Part shown: in pieces, positions 33,014 through 41,482 of the stretch
How positions within the stretch are numbered: the first letter of the stretch is position 1
How the letters are laid out: each line of letters begins with the position of its first letter
DNA from: CBDESN01 sp965242495
GTDB lineage: Bacteria > Pseudomonadota > Alphaproteobacteria > MPNO01
Length of the DNA: 64,000 nt
Assembly: GCA_965242495.1 (NCBI GenBank)
Contig: OZ251446.1
Location: forward strand, 2,542,001 to 2,606,000
Direction: 5' to 3'
The notes under the pieces: model-generated
The model's database searches: none
What the model was told of the DNA's origin: nothing
What the model saw: only the letters and a program-made list of their open reading frames with translations
Made by a program: the position numbers and the translations under genes

Positions 33014-34177
33014 TTATCGCAGCGGCTCCAGGATGCTCGCGTAGTTGGCGACCGCCGAGCCGCCCATGTTGAAGACGCCGGCGAGGCCGGCGCCGGGGAC
33101 CTGGATGCGGTCCGCCTCGCCGGCGAGCTGCATCGCCGCCATCACGTGCATCGACACGCCGGTGGCGCCGATCGGATGGCCCTTCGACTTGAGCCCGCCG
33201 GACGGGTTGACCGGCAGGCGGCCGTCGCGCGCCGTCCAGCCCTCCTCGATCGCGCGCGCGCCGTCGCCGGGGCGGGTCAGCCCGAGCGCCTCGTAGAGGA
33301 TGAGCTCGGCGATGGTGAAGCAATCATGGACCTCCAGCAGGTCGAGATCGTCGAGCGTCAGGCCGGACCGGTCGAAGGCCTGGCGCCAGGCCCGCTCCGC
33401 GCCCTCGAACCGGGTCAGGTCGCGCCGGCTCATCGGCATGAACTCGTTGACGTGGCTGCGCGCGCGGAAGACGATCGCCTTCCGCATGCCGAGCGCGGCG
33501 TCGACATCGGCGAGGACGACGGCCGCGGCCCCATCGGTGACCGGCGAGCAGTCGGTGCGCTTGAGCGGACCGGCGACGACCGGGTTCTTGTCGGATTCGG
33601 CGCGGCAGAACTCGTACCCCAAATCCTTCTGGAAATGGGCCAGCGGGTTGGACGCCCCGTTGGCGTGGTTCTTGGCCGCGATCCGCGCCAGCGCGTCGGC
33701 GCGGTCGCCGTAACGCTGGAAATAGGTTTCGGCGATCCGTCCGAAGACGTCGACGAAGCTTGCGTTCTCTCCCTCCTCGGCGAGGTAGCAGCCCTTGGCC
33801 AGCACCTCGCCGATGGCGGTCCCGGCGAGTTCGGTCATCTTCTCGACGCCGACCGCGAGCACGATGCGCGCCCGCCCGGCCTCGATCGCGTTGGCGCCCT
33901 GATAGATCGCGGCCGTCCCCGTCGCACAGGCGTTCTCCACCCGCGTCGCCGGCTTGAACCGCAGATCGTCATGCGCTTGCAGAACCAGCGACGACGGAAA
34001 CGCCTGGCGGACGAAGCCGCCGTTGAAATGGCCGACGAAGATCTCGTCCACGTCGGCCGCGGCGACGCCCGCATCGTCCAGCGCGCCCAACGCCGCCTCG
34101 CGGATCAGCGACTCGACGTCGCGATCCTCATGCTTGCCGAACTTGCCGTGCGCCCATCCCACGATGCAGGTCGTCAT
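33014..34177 (-). CDS. Thiolase / acetyl-CoA acetyltransferase family (SCP-x type)
   Basis: 387 residues, the length of SCP-x-like thiolases, which make or cleave a C-C bond in acyl-CoA substrates. The nucleophile Cys is in RVENACATGTAAIY; the other two catalytic blocks are LLEVHDCFTIAEL and SGGLKSKGHPIGATG, and GVFNMGGSAVANY closes the protein. SCP-x thiolases often sit next to a DUF35/OB-fold gene, but none is seen. It lies 24 bp downstream of a cupin gene and a FAH-family gene on the same strand, suggesting an operon for breakdown of an aromatic or other cyclic compound. Substrate unknown. Confidence 0.9.
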   Translation of the reverse strand: MTTCIVGWAHGKFGKHEDRDVESLIREAALGALDDAGVAAADVDEIFVGHFNGGFVRQAFPSSLVLQAHDDLRFKPATRVENACATGTAAIYQGANAIEAGRARIVLAVGVEKMTELAGTAIGEVLAKGCYLAEEGENASFVDVFGRIAETYFQRYGDRADALARIAAKNHANGASNPLAHFQKDLGYEFCRAESDKNPVVAGPLKRTDCSPVTDGAAAVVLADVDAALGMRKAIVFRARSHVNEFMPMSRRDLTRFEGAERAWRQAFDRSGLTLDDLDLLEVHDCFTIAELILYEALGLTRPGDGARAIEEGWTARDGRLPVNPSGGLKSKGHPIGATGVSMHVMAAMQLAGEADRIQVPGAGLAGVFNMGGSAVANYASILEPLR

Positions 34178-34201
34178 GATCGGATCCCCCGCGGCGCCGG
34201 G

Positions 34202-34732
34202 TCAGACCGGGTTCGCGCTCACCAGCACCACGCCCAGGAGACAGGGCTCGTCCGTGCGGACGCTCCAGGAGTGGTTGGTGCCGCGTTGTATCATCACGTC
34301 GCCCTGCTTCAGACAGACCTCGCCCTCGTCGAGAACCGCCCAGATCTCGCCCTTGAGCACCAGCAGATAGTCCACCGTCGCGGTCTTGTGCATCATCGGA
34401 TCCGCGCTCGTCCGGTCGGCCGCGTGCGCCGCCCCGATCGAGCCGAACGCCTCGCGCGCATCGGCCCGGTCGCGCCATTGGGAATCGGGCGGGAACTCGA
34501 CGATCCTGAAGATCGTGCCCGCCGGCGGCGGCTCCAGGACGGCCGGGCGGTCGGCGGCGTCGCGAGCGCCCGAATTGTCCGCGGGCGCGGCGTCGGTCTG
34601 CCACAGCTCGGTGAGGGCGAGGCCCGGCATCGACTCCATTTCCTTGACGTTGGCGGCGACGCCGTCGCGGACGAACACCGACCGGCCCCGTGCGTCGTGG
34701 CCCGTGACGACGCGGCGAATCTTCTGCGCCAT
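34202..34732 (-). CDS. Cupin-domain protein
   Basis: 176 residues. The cupin barrel is in the second half: MMHKTATVDYLLVLKGEIWAV and LKQGDVMIQRGTNHSWSV carry the two motifs, with His residues able to bind metal. The N-terminal half (TGHDARGRSVFVRDGVA) is typical of small cupins in aromatic degradation clusters. The start codon lies directly next to the stop of the FAH-family gene (34733) and the stop is 24 bp before the thiolase gene, so the three are probably one transcript. It may be a dioxygenase or isomerase, or a binding protein. No firm function. Confidence 0.78.
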   Translation of the reverse strand: MAQKIRRVVTGHDARGRSVFVRDGVAANVKEMESMPGLALTELWQTDAAPADNSGARDAADRPAVLEPPPAGTIFRIVEFPPDSQWRDRADAREAFGSIGAAHAADRTSADPMMHKTATVDYLLVLKGEIWAVLDEGEVCLKQGDVMIQRGTNHSWSVRTDEPCLLGVVLVSANPV

Positions 34733-35722
34733 CTATCCGTTCTCCCTGACGATTCGATTGCGGAGGACGCCGATTCCCTCGACCTCGAGCTCCATCACGT
34801 CGCCCGGCCGGAGGAAGCGCTCGAGCTCGAGCCCGCAGCCGCCGCCGACCGTCCCCGATCCGATGAACTCGCCGGGATGGAGCGTTTCCGATTGGGAGAC
34901 GTGGGCGATCACGTCCTCGAACTTCCAGTGCATCGTTCCCGAATGGCCGCGCGACCACTCCTCGCCGTTGATCCGCGCCGTCATCGTCAGGTCGTAGGGG
35001 TCGATCTCGTCGGCGGTGACGATGCAGGGGCCGATGACGTTCCCGGTATCGAAGTCCTTGCCCTTGGCCGGGCCGAGCTGTCCCGCCATCTCCGCCGTCT
35101 GCGCGTCGCGCGCGCTCACGTCGTTGAAGACGCTGTAGCCGAAGATGCGCTCGCGCGCCCGGTCGCGCGGGACGTCGCGGCCGCGCCCCTTGAGGAAGAC
35201 GCCGTATTCGAGCTCGTAGTCCAGGACCTCGGCGTAGCCGGGCCAGATCACGTCCTCCTCCGGGCCGATGACCGAGAAGCGGTTGCCCTTGTAGTAGATC
35301 GGCTGGCGATACCAGATCTCCGGGGGGCGGGGAGCGCCCGCGGCCTCGAGGGCGCGCAGCGCCGCCGCCGGGTCCGGCTGCCGCCGGGCTTGCAGCCGGC
35401 GCGCGCCGATGAAGGCTCGCCGGAGATGCTCCTCGAAACACAGGCCGTCGCGGAGCTGCGGCGGCTGCGGGACGGGCGCGCGGAGGACGACCGCGCCCCG
35501 GTCGCGGACCGATTCGGGCCGGGGGGCGGCGGCCAGAGCGCGCGCATGGTCGAGCGCCGGATCGCCGGCCTCGATCAGGGCGAGCATCGACGCGAAGGCC
35601 GCATCGGGCGGGTTCCCGGCCGCCTCGCGCGCCGCCTGGAGATCGACCACCGCCTCCCCCGACGCCGACAGCGCGCCGAGCCGGTCGCCGCTCCCGGCGG
35701 CCCGGAACGTCACCAGTTTCAC
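34733..35722 (-). CDS. Fumarylacetoacetate hydrolase family protein
   Basis: 329 residues. The C-terminal FAH catalytic domain is clear: LDYELEYGVFLKGRGRDV supplies the metal-binding Glu residues, then IFGYSVFNDVSARDAQ, DTGNVIGPCIVTADEID, LNGEEWSRGHSG-like INGEEWSRGHSGTM and FIGSGTVGGGCGLE. The family includes fumarylacetoacetase, 2-keto-4-pentenoate hydratase-like enzymes and acylpyruvate hydrolases; it cleaves or hydrates beta-diketone type intermediates using Mg. The long N-terminal region is like that of fumarylacetoacetate hydrolases of aromatic catabolism. First gene of the FAH-cupin-thiolase operon, with an AGGAG-type site upstream of the ATG. Confidence 0.87.
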   Translation of the reverse strand: MKLVTFRAAGSGDRLGALSASGEAVVDLQAAREAAGNPPDAAFASMLALIEAGDPALDHARALAAAPRPESVRDRGAVVLRAPVPQPPQLRDGLCFEEHLRRAFIGARRLQARRQPDPAAALRALEAAGAPRPPEIWYRQPIYYKGNRFSVIGPEEDVIWPGYAEVLDYELEYGVFLKGRGRDVPRDRARERIFGYSVFNDVSARDAQTAEMAGQLGPAKGKDFDTGNVIGPCIVTADEIDPYDLTMTARINGEEWSRGHSGTMHWKFEDVIAHVSQSETLHPGEFIGSGTVGGGCGLELERFLRPGDVMELEVEGIGVLRNRIVRENG

Positions 35723-35996
35723 GCCGCCCTCCTCTCCTCCGGCCGCGAGGCCAGCATAGCGCGCGGAAGGACGGAGACAAACGGCGGGGCGCGCCCGAAC
35801 GGTTTCGTATCGGAAAAACGATCATGGATTACGGCCGCCCGCGCCCGCGACGGACCGTTCGACATCGAGGCTGGCCAGCGCCAGGGACGCCGAACCGCGA
35901 CCGCGACGGCCCGAAGGCAATGCATCCGCGGCCGCGACGGCCGACATCGGCGACGGCGACGCGCCCGCCATCCCGACCGCGATGCGGGCGGGCCGG
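35723..35996. other. Intergenic stretch, no gene seen
   Basis: 274 bp between the FAH-family gene and the small secreted protein gene, both on the minus strand. It probably holds the FAH operon promoter, but I could not pick out convincing -35/-10 boxes. Only GC-rich short repeats of the GCGACGGCC kind are visible. Confidence 0.4.
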
Positions 35997-36311
35997 TCAA
36001 CGCTGCTTGATTGTGTGCTTGATCTTCAGGGATCGCGGAGATTCGCGGACTTCCGTGATAAGCACATCGAAAACATACCCACCAATGAGAGTGGAAGCAG
36101 CGCCAATAAACTGTTCACCATCGTAAGCCCGAATGGTGATTCCTCCCTCTTCGCAAGTGGTAGTTCCGTTGATGAATAGCGAACCGAAGATGTTGTAACT
36201 CCACCGCCAATCCTCGATTTGACAGTCGGCGCGCGCCGGGGCCGCCCATGTCGCCAGCATCAACGCAACCATGGCCAAAGCGAATGTCGGAACGGCGCGA
36301 ATGGCGAGCAT
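35997..36311 (-). CDS. Small secreted protein of unknown function
   Basis: 104 residues. A classical signal peptide (MLAIRAVPTFALAMVALMLA, then TWAAPARA) is followed by DCQIEDWRWSYNIFGSLFIN and a short beta-rich domain with TTCEEGGITIRAYDGEQF; two Cys (in DCQ and TTCEE) could form a disulfide in the periplasm. The ATG at 36311 has GAGGAGG upstream; an earlier ATG at 36353 would hide the signal peptide. The coding part is clearly less GC-rich than its surroundings, which suggests acquisition from elsewhere. Not recognised as any family. A palindrome lies at its probable transcription start. Confidence 0.65.
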   Translation of the reverse strand: MLAIRAVPTFALAMVALMLATWAAPARADCQIEDWRWSYNIFGSLFINGTTTCEEGGITIRAYDGEQFIGAASTLIGGYVFDVLITEVRESPRSLKIKHTIKQR

Positions 36312-36329
36312 GGAAGCCTCCTCGGTATC

Positions 36330-36344
36330 GGATCGGGCCGATCC
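36330..36344. promoter_or_regulatory. Palindrome, possible operator of small secreted protein gene
   Basis: GGATCGG-G-CCGATCC, 7-bp perfect arms, about 20 bp upstream of the ATG at 36311. On the minus strand a TATAGG box (36348-36343) abuts it, so a bound protein could block the promoter. No regulator gene is adjacent. Confidence 0.35.
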
Positions 36345-36353
36345 TATAGCCAA

Positions 36354-36767
36354 AGGGACGCGCGCCCGCGACGGCCCGTTTTGCCGGACGCGACGGCATG
36401 GCTCACTACCGAGCGCGTCGACAAGCAGCCTCGCCGCTTTCTGCTAGGTGAGCCCCCGGCGACGCGGCCCGGCCGGGTTGGCCTCCCGACCGGCTTTGCA
36501 ATGCTTGCTCCACGCGCAAATACGCCACACTTGCGCGCCCGGCGCAATCGAGGCTGGCGACGCCGGCGCGCGGCCCCTCGCCATCACTCGCACCATCCTT
36601 CCTGCCAGCCGCCGCCGTATGGACGACCAAGCCCGGCTAGGATCAACGCAGGCGCAAGCGAACGGCCGTCAATGTCCACGTCCGCGACCACACGGCCGCC
36701 ATACCAGCCCCATCGCGGACGATGGCGGAAATTTCCCTATGTCAAGCGGAAAATTTCCGCGCGGGCG
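36354..36767. other. Intergenic stretch with partial copy of element upstream sequence
   Basis: About 410 bp without a credible gene. The only match to other features is at 36735-36758: on the minus strand GGAAATTTTCCGCTTGACAT, nearly the same as the sequence at and before the -35 box of element D. No -10 box follows at 17 bp and the rest of the element is absent, so this looks like a remnant. Confidence 0.45.
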
Positions 36768-36797
36768 TTGAGACCGGACCGCAAGTCGGGCTATACT
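36768..36797 (+). promoter_or_regulatory. Promoter of the DUF3576-leuS-lptE-holA operon
   Basis: TTGAGA (36768-36773), an 18-bp spacer and TATACT (36792-36797), each one base from consensus, end 29 bp before the ATG at 36827. A GGAGG site lies at 36817-36821. It probably serves the lipoprotein gene and the closely spaced genes after it. Confidence 0.65.
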
Positions 36798-36826
36798 GAT
36801 TCCGGTCAGCGGCAACGGAGGTCGGC

Positions 36827-37390
36827 ATGACGTCGGTCGTCGGACGGTTGGCGCGCGCCGCGCGGGGCGCGGTCTGGCTCGGCGCGGCGGCGCTGGCGGG
36901 CTGCTCCGGCGACGGGCTCGAGTACGACTTCCCGGAAAACCAGTACAGCGAGCGGCTGCCGCCGAGATACTCGAACGAGCCGGGCGCGGGTTCGATCTTC
37001 GGCGGCGGCGGGATCAACCTCCTGGGCGGCGACGAGGCGGCCGCCCGCCCCCAGGGCGGGGGCGGGGTGGGGGTCAACGCCTTCCTCTGGCGCGCGTCCC
37101 TCGACACGCTCTCCTTCATGCCGGTCGCCTCGGCCGATCCGTTCGGCGGCGTCATCATCACCGATTGGTACACGCCGCCGGAGTCGCCGGAAGACCGGTT
37201 CAAGATGAACGTCTACATCCTCGGCCGCCAGCTGCGCGCGGACGGCCTGCGCGTGGCCGTGTTCCGCCAGTCGCGCGACGGCGGCGGATGGGCCGATTCG
37301 TCGGTCGGGCCCAAGACCGCGACCGACATCGAAAACCAGATCCTGACGCGGGCGCGCCAACTCCGCGTCGCCGCCGCGACCGCCAACTGA
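36827..37390 (+). CDS. DUF3576 lipoprotein
   Basis: 187 residues. A lipoprotein signal ends in the lipobox LAGC (ARGAVWLGAAALAGCSGDG), so the protein should be anchored in the outer or inner membrane facing the periplasm. After a Gly/Pro-rich linker comes the DUF3576 domain: VNAFLWRASLDTLSFMPV, DPFGGVIITDWYTPPE, RFKMNVYILGRQLRADGLRV and DIENQILTRARQLR. In alphaproteobacteria this gene is regularly found directly before leuS and lptE, which hints at a role in the outer membrane, but its function is not established. A good promoter and ribosome site precede it, and leuS starts 7 bp after its stop. Confidence 0.9.
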   Translation: MTSVVGRLARAARGAVWLGAAALAGCSGDGLEYDFPENQYSERLPPRYSNEPGAGSIFGGGGINLLGGDEAAARPQGGGGVGVNAFLWRASLDTLSFMPVASADPFGGVIITDWYTPPESPEDRFKMNVYILGRQLRADGLRVAVFRQSRDGGGWADSSVGPKTATDIENQILTRARQLRVAAATAN

Positions 37391-37397
37391 CCCGCCG

Positions 37398-39965
37398 GTG
37401 GACGAGCGATACGACGTAAAGGCCACCGAAGCCCGGTGGCAGGCGGCGTGGGAGCGGTCGGGCGCGTTCCGCGCCGCGCCGGCGGCGGACAAGCCCAAAT
37501 ACTACGTCCTGGAGATGTTTCCCTACCCCTCGGGACGCATCCATATGGGGCACGTCCGCAACTACACCATGGGCGACGTCGTCGCCCGGTTCAAGCGCGC
37601 GCGCGGCTTCAACGTCCTGCACCCGATGGGGTGGGACGCCTTCGGCATGCCGGCCGAGAACGCGGCGATGGAGCAGAACGACCACCCGGCGCGCTGGACC
37701 TACGACAACATTCGCACCATGCGCCGGCAGCTCAAGAAGATGGGGTTGTCGATCGACTGGAGCCGGGAGATCGCCACCTGCCATCCGGGCTATTACCGCT
37801 TTCAGCAGAAGATGTTCCTCGATTTTCTCGCCCGCGGGCTGGTCTATCGCGAAGACGGCTGGGTGAACTGGGACCCGGCGGAGCAGACGGTCCTGGCCAA
37901 CGAACAGGTCATCGACGGGCGCGGTTGGCGCTCGGGGGCGGAGGTGGAGAAGCGCCGCCTGCCGCAATGGTTCTTCCGCATCACCGAATTCTCGGACGCG
38001 CTGCGCGAGGCCCTGCCGGCGCTCGACCGTTGGCCGGCCAAGGTGCGGCTGATGCAGGAGAACTGGATCGGCCGGTCGGAAGGGCTGCGCATGCGCTTCG
38101 CCCTCGAAGGGCGCGAGGACCGGCTCGACGTCTTCACCACGCGGCACGACACGATCTTCGGCGCCAGCTTCTGCGCCATCTCGCCGGAGCACCCGCTGGC
38201 GGAGGAGCTCGCCCGGGACGCGCCCGCGGTCGCCGCCTTCCTCGCCGATTGCCGCCGGCAAGGCGGCGGCGAAGCCGCGATCGAGCGCGCCGACAAGACC
38301 GGCGTCGACACCGGATTGCGCGCCCGTCATCCGTTCGACCCGGACCGGCTGCTGCCGGTCTACGTCGCCAACTTCGTGCTGATGGATTACGGTACCGGGG
38401 CGATCTTCGGCTGTCCGGCGCATGATCAGCGCGACCTCGAATTCGCCCGCAAATACGGCCTCGACGTGCTGCCGGTGGTGGTTCCCCGCGAGGCCGACCC
38501 GGCGACCTTCTCCATCGGCGCCGAAGCGTATCTGGGCGACGGCGCGCTGGCCAACTCGACCTTCCTCGACGGGCTCGACGTGGACGACGCCAAGGAGGCC
38601 GTGGCCAAGCGGCTGGAGGCGCAGGGGGACGGGCGGCGCGAGGTGAATTACCGCCTGCGGGACTGGGGGATCTCGCGGCAGCGCTACTGGGGATGCCCGA
38701 TCCCGGTCGTCCATTGCGACGCCTGCGGCCTGGTTCCGGCGCCGGAGCGCGACCTGCCGGTGCTGCTGCCCGACGACGTGGACTTCGACCGGCCCGGCAA
38801 CCCGCTCGACCGCCACCCGAGCTGGGCGCGCACGCCCTGCCCGCGCTGCGGCCGCGCGGCCCGGCGCGAGACCAGCACGCTCGACACCTTCGTCGATTCG
38901 TCCTGGTATTTCGCCCGTTTCTGCTCGCCCCGCGCGGAGCGGGCGATCGCCCCCGAGGAGGGCGAATACTGGCTGCCGGTGGACCAGTACATCGGCGGCG
39001 TCGAGCACGCGATCCTGCACCTGCTCTATGCGCGTTTCTTCACCCGCGCCCTGAAGCGCTGCGGCTACGTCGCGATCGACGAGCCGTTCGCCGGCCTGTT
39101 CACCCAGGGGATGGTGCGCCACGAGACGTACCGGACCGAGGACGGCGCCTGGGTCGAGCCCGCGGACGTGACCCGGGACGACGGGCTGCGCCATCGCCGG
39201 ACCGGGGCGCGGCTGACCGCGGGCCGGTCCGAGAAGATGAGCAAATCGAAGAAGAACGTCATCGACCCGGAAGACATCATCGCGACCTACGGCGCCGACA
39301 CCGCGCGCTGGTTCATGCTGTCGGACAGCCCGCCGGAGCGCGATCTCGACTGGACCGAGGCCGGCATCGCCGGCGCCTGGCGGTTCGTCAACCGGCTGTG
39401 GCGGACGATCGCCGCCGCGCCCGGCGCGCTCGCCCCGGCCGATGCGCCCGCGCCCGCCGGCCTCGACTCCGAACCCGCCTTGCTGGCGGTCCGGCGGCGC
39501 ACCCATCGCGCGATCCAGGCGGTCACCCAGGACCTCGACCAGTTCCGCTTCAACCGGGCGGTGGCGCGCATCCACGAGCTGGTCAACGCGGCCGGCGCGC
39601 TGACCGGCGACGACGACGGCGCGGCCTGGGTCCGGCGGGAGGCGTTCGACGCCACGGCCCGGCTGATCGGCCCGATGATGCCCCATCTGGCCGAGGAGTT
39701 GTGGCGGCGGCTCGGCCACGCGACGCCGCTGGTCGAGACTCCCTGGCCCGCGTTCGAGCCGGCGCTCGTCGCCGCGGACAGGGTGACAGTCGCGGTCCAG
39801 GTCAAGGGCCGGACGCGCGGCGCGGTCGATCTGCCGCGGGACGCGCCGCAAGCCGAAGCCGAGGCCGCGGCGTTCGCGCTGCCGGCCGTCGCCGCGGCGC
39901 TGGCGCAGGGTCCGGCCCGGCGGGTGGTCTTCGTCCCCAACCGGATCATCAATGTCGTGCCGTAG
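37398..39965 (+). CDS. leuS: Leucyl-tRNA synthetase
   Basis: 855 residues, normal for bacterial LeuRS, which charges tRNA-Leu with leucine in the cytoplasm. The HIGH motif appears as PYPSGRIHMGHVRNYTMGD near residue 40, a CP1 editing domain follows (TTRHDTIFGASFCAISPEH and YGTGAIFGCPAHDQRD), and the KMSKS motif is in SEKMSKSKKNVIDPE. Zn-binding Cys pairs (HCDACG, CPRCG) lie in between. The start is GTG at 37398, 7 bp after the lipoprotein gene. The 3' end overlaps lptE by 14 bp. Essential housekeeping gene. Confidence 0.97.
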   Translation: MDERYDVKATEARWQAAWERSGAFRAAPAADKPKYYVLEMFPYPSGRIHMGHVRNYTMGDVVARFKRARGFNVLHPMGWDAFGMPAENAAMEQNDHPARWTYDNIRTMRRQLKKMGLSIDWSREIATCHPGYYRFQQKMFLDFLARGLVYREDGWVNWDPAEQTVLANEQVIDGRGWRSGAEVEKRRLPQWFFRITEFSDALREALPALDRWPAKVRLMQENWIGRSEGLRMRFALEGREDRLDVFTTRHDTIFGASFCAISPEHPLAEELARDAPAVAAFLADCRRQGGGEAAIERADKTGVDTGLRARHPFDPDRLLPVYVANFVLMDYGTGAIFGCPAHDQRDLEFARKYGLDVLPVVVPREADPATFSIGAEAYLGDGALANSTFLDGLDVDDAKEAVAKRLEAQGDGRREVNYRLRDWGISRQRYWGCPIPVVHCDACGLVPAPERDLPVLLPDDVDFDRPGNPLDRHPSWARTPCPRCGRAARRETSTLDTFVDSSWYFARFCSPRAERAIAPEEGEYWLPVDQYIGGVEHAILHLLYARFFTRALKRCGYVAIDEPFAGLFTQGMVRHETYRTEDGAWVEPADVTRDDGLRHRRTGARLTAGRSEKMSKSKKNVIDPEDIIATYGADTARWFMLSDSPPERDLDWTEAGIAGAWRFVNRLWRTIAAAPGALAPADAPAPAGLDSEPALLAVRRRTHRAIQAVTQDLDQFRFNRAVARIHELVNAAGALTGDDDGAAWVRREAFDATARLIGPMMPHLAEELWRRLGHATPLVETPWPAFEPALVAADRVTVAVQVKGRTRGAVDLPRDAPQAEAEAAAFALPAVAAALAQGPARRVVFVPNRIINVVP

Positions 39966-40449
39966 CCCTGCGCCCCTTCTGCTGCTTGCGGCCGTCGCGG
40001 CGGCAGGCTGCGGGTTCCGGCCGCTCTACGCCGAACGAGACGGAGCGCAGGCGGCGCTGGCCGCGATCGGGATCGCGCCGATCGAGCACCGCGCCGGCCA
40101 GCGCCTCCGCAACCTGCTGCTGGAGCGGCTCAACCCGGCGGGCGAGCCCGGGCGGCCGCGCTACGCGCTCGACGTCCGCCTCGCGGAACGGCGGCAGGAC
40201 CTGGCGATCCGCAAGGACGCGACCGCGACGCGGGCCAATCTCGTCCTGACCGCAACCTATCGGCTCGAACGCCGCGCCGACGGCGAGACGCTGCTGCGCG
40301 GCGAGGCGCGCTCGACCAACAGCTACAACATCGTCGACAATCCGTTCGCGGCCCTCGCCGCGGAGCGCGACGCGCGCATCCGGGCCGTGCGCGAACTCGC
40401 CGAGACGCTCAAGCTCCGGCTCGCTCTGTTCCTGAGCCGCGCCCGATGA
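39952..40449 (+). CDS. lptE: LPS assembly lipoprotein LptE
   Basis: 165 residues. The signal ends with the lipobox AAAGC followed by GFRPLYAE, the typical LptE opening. The protein plugs the LptD barrel in the outer membrane and helps deliver lipopolysaccharide to the surface. The mature part (LDVRLAERRQDLAIRKDATATRANLVLTA-type strands, with a SYNIVDNPFAALAAERDA loop) agrees with the family. It begins inside the last 14 bases of leuS and its stop overlaps the holA start by 4 bp, showing a tightly packed operon. Confidence 0.9.
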   Translation: MSCRSPAPLLLLAAVAAAGCGFRPLYAERDGAQAALAAIGIAPIEHRAGQRLRNLLLERLNPAGEPGRPRYALDVRLAERRQDLAIRKDATATRANLVLTATYRLERRADGETLLRGEARSTNSYNIVDNPFAALAAERDARIRAVRELAETLKLRLALFLSRAR

Positions 40450-41471
40450 AGCTCCGCCCGGCCGAGGTCGAGCGCGTCCTGCGCCGGCCCGACCCCGGTC
40501 TCCGCGCGGTGTTGGTCTACGGGCCGGACGAAGGGCTGGTGCGCGAACGCGCCGGCGCGCTGGCGCGGAGCGTCGTCGAAGACTTGGCGGACCCGTTCCG
40601 CGTCGGCGAGGTGACCGGGACGCAGCTCCGGCAGGACCCGGGACGCCTCGCCGACGAAGCGGCGGCGCTGTCGCTCACCGGCGGGCGGCGCGTGGTCCGC
40701 CTGCGCGGCGTGGACGACGGCGCGGCGGGCGCGCTCGAACCGGTGTTGGGTTCGCCGGCCGGAGACTCGCTGATCGTCGTCGAGGCCGGCGATCTGGGCC
40801 CGAGATCGCGACTCCGCAGGCTGTTCGAGCAGGCCGGGAACGCGGCCGCCCTGGCCTGCTACCAGGACGATGCGCGGACCCTGGAGGGGGTGGTCCGCCG
40901 GACGCTCGCCGAACGGGACCTGCGCCCGACGGACGACGCGGTGATCCATCTCTGCGCCAATCTGGGCGGCGACCGCATGGTCAGCCGGAGCGAGCTGGAG
41001 AAGCTCTCGCTCTACGCCGCCGGGACCGGGACGGTCACGCTGGAGGATGCCGTCGCCTGCGTCGGCGACAGCGCCGCGGCGACGCTCGACGACCTGGCCG
41101 GGGCGGTGGCCGCGCGCGACCCGGCGGCGACCGGGCGGGCGCTCGGCCGCGCGCTGGAGACGGGGGTCTCGCCGGTGGCGGCGCTGCGCGCCGTGGGCCG
41201 GCATTTCCAGCGGCTCCAGCTCGCCGCGGCGACGATCGATGCCGGGCGTTCGGCGGAGGAGGCGATGCGCGCGCTGCGGCCGCCGGTGTTCTTCAAACGC
41301 GCCGACGCCTTCCGCGCCGCGCTCCGGGCCTGGTCGGCGGCCGACTCGGGAGCCGCGCAGTCCGCCCTCGCCGAGGCCGAAATCCTGTGCAAGTCGACCG
41401 GGACGCCGGCGAACGCCGCCTGCGCAGCGGCGCTGATGCAGCTCGCCGGCGGGACCGGCGACGGCGGTTGA
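40446..41471 (+). CDS. holA: DNA polymerase III subunit delta
   Basis: 341 residues, the usual length for HolA, the clamp-loader subunit that opens the beta sliding clamp. The N-terminal AAA-like domain starts VLVYGPDEGLVRERA and continues with the family's FRVGEVTGTQLRQDPGRL and LTGGRRVVRLRG; the C-terminal collar region includes VSPVAALRAVGRHFQRL and RPPVFFKRADAFR. It follows lptE with a 4-bp overlap, the arrangement seen in many alphaproteobacteria and in E. coli. Its stop lies 11 bp from the convergent parB stop. Confidence 0.93.
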   Translation: MKLRPAEVERVLRRPDPGLRAVLVYGPDEGLVRERAGALARSVVEDLADPFRVGEVTGTQLRQDPGRLADEAAALSLTGGRRVVRLRGVDDGAAGALEPVLGSPAGDSLIVVEAGDLGPRSRLRRLFEQAGNAAALACYQDDARTLEGVVRRTLAERDLRPTDDAVIHLCANLGGDRMVSRSELEKLSLYAAGTGTVTLEDAVACVGDSAAATLDDLAGAVAARDPAATGRALGRALETGVSPVAALRAVGRHFQRLQLAAATIDAGRSAEEAMRALRPPVFFKRADAFRAALRAWSAADSGAAQSALAEAEILCKSTGTPANAACAAALMQLAGGTGDGG

Positions 41472-41482
41472 CCCCGCTCTTC

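Noticed and set aside
36219..36830. 203-residue open frame in the interval before the DUF3576 gene
   Set aside because: It crosses the small secreted protein's promoter and the operon promoter, is Arg-rich and has no motif.
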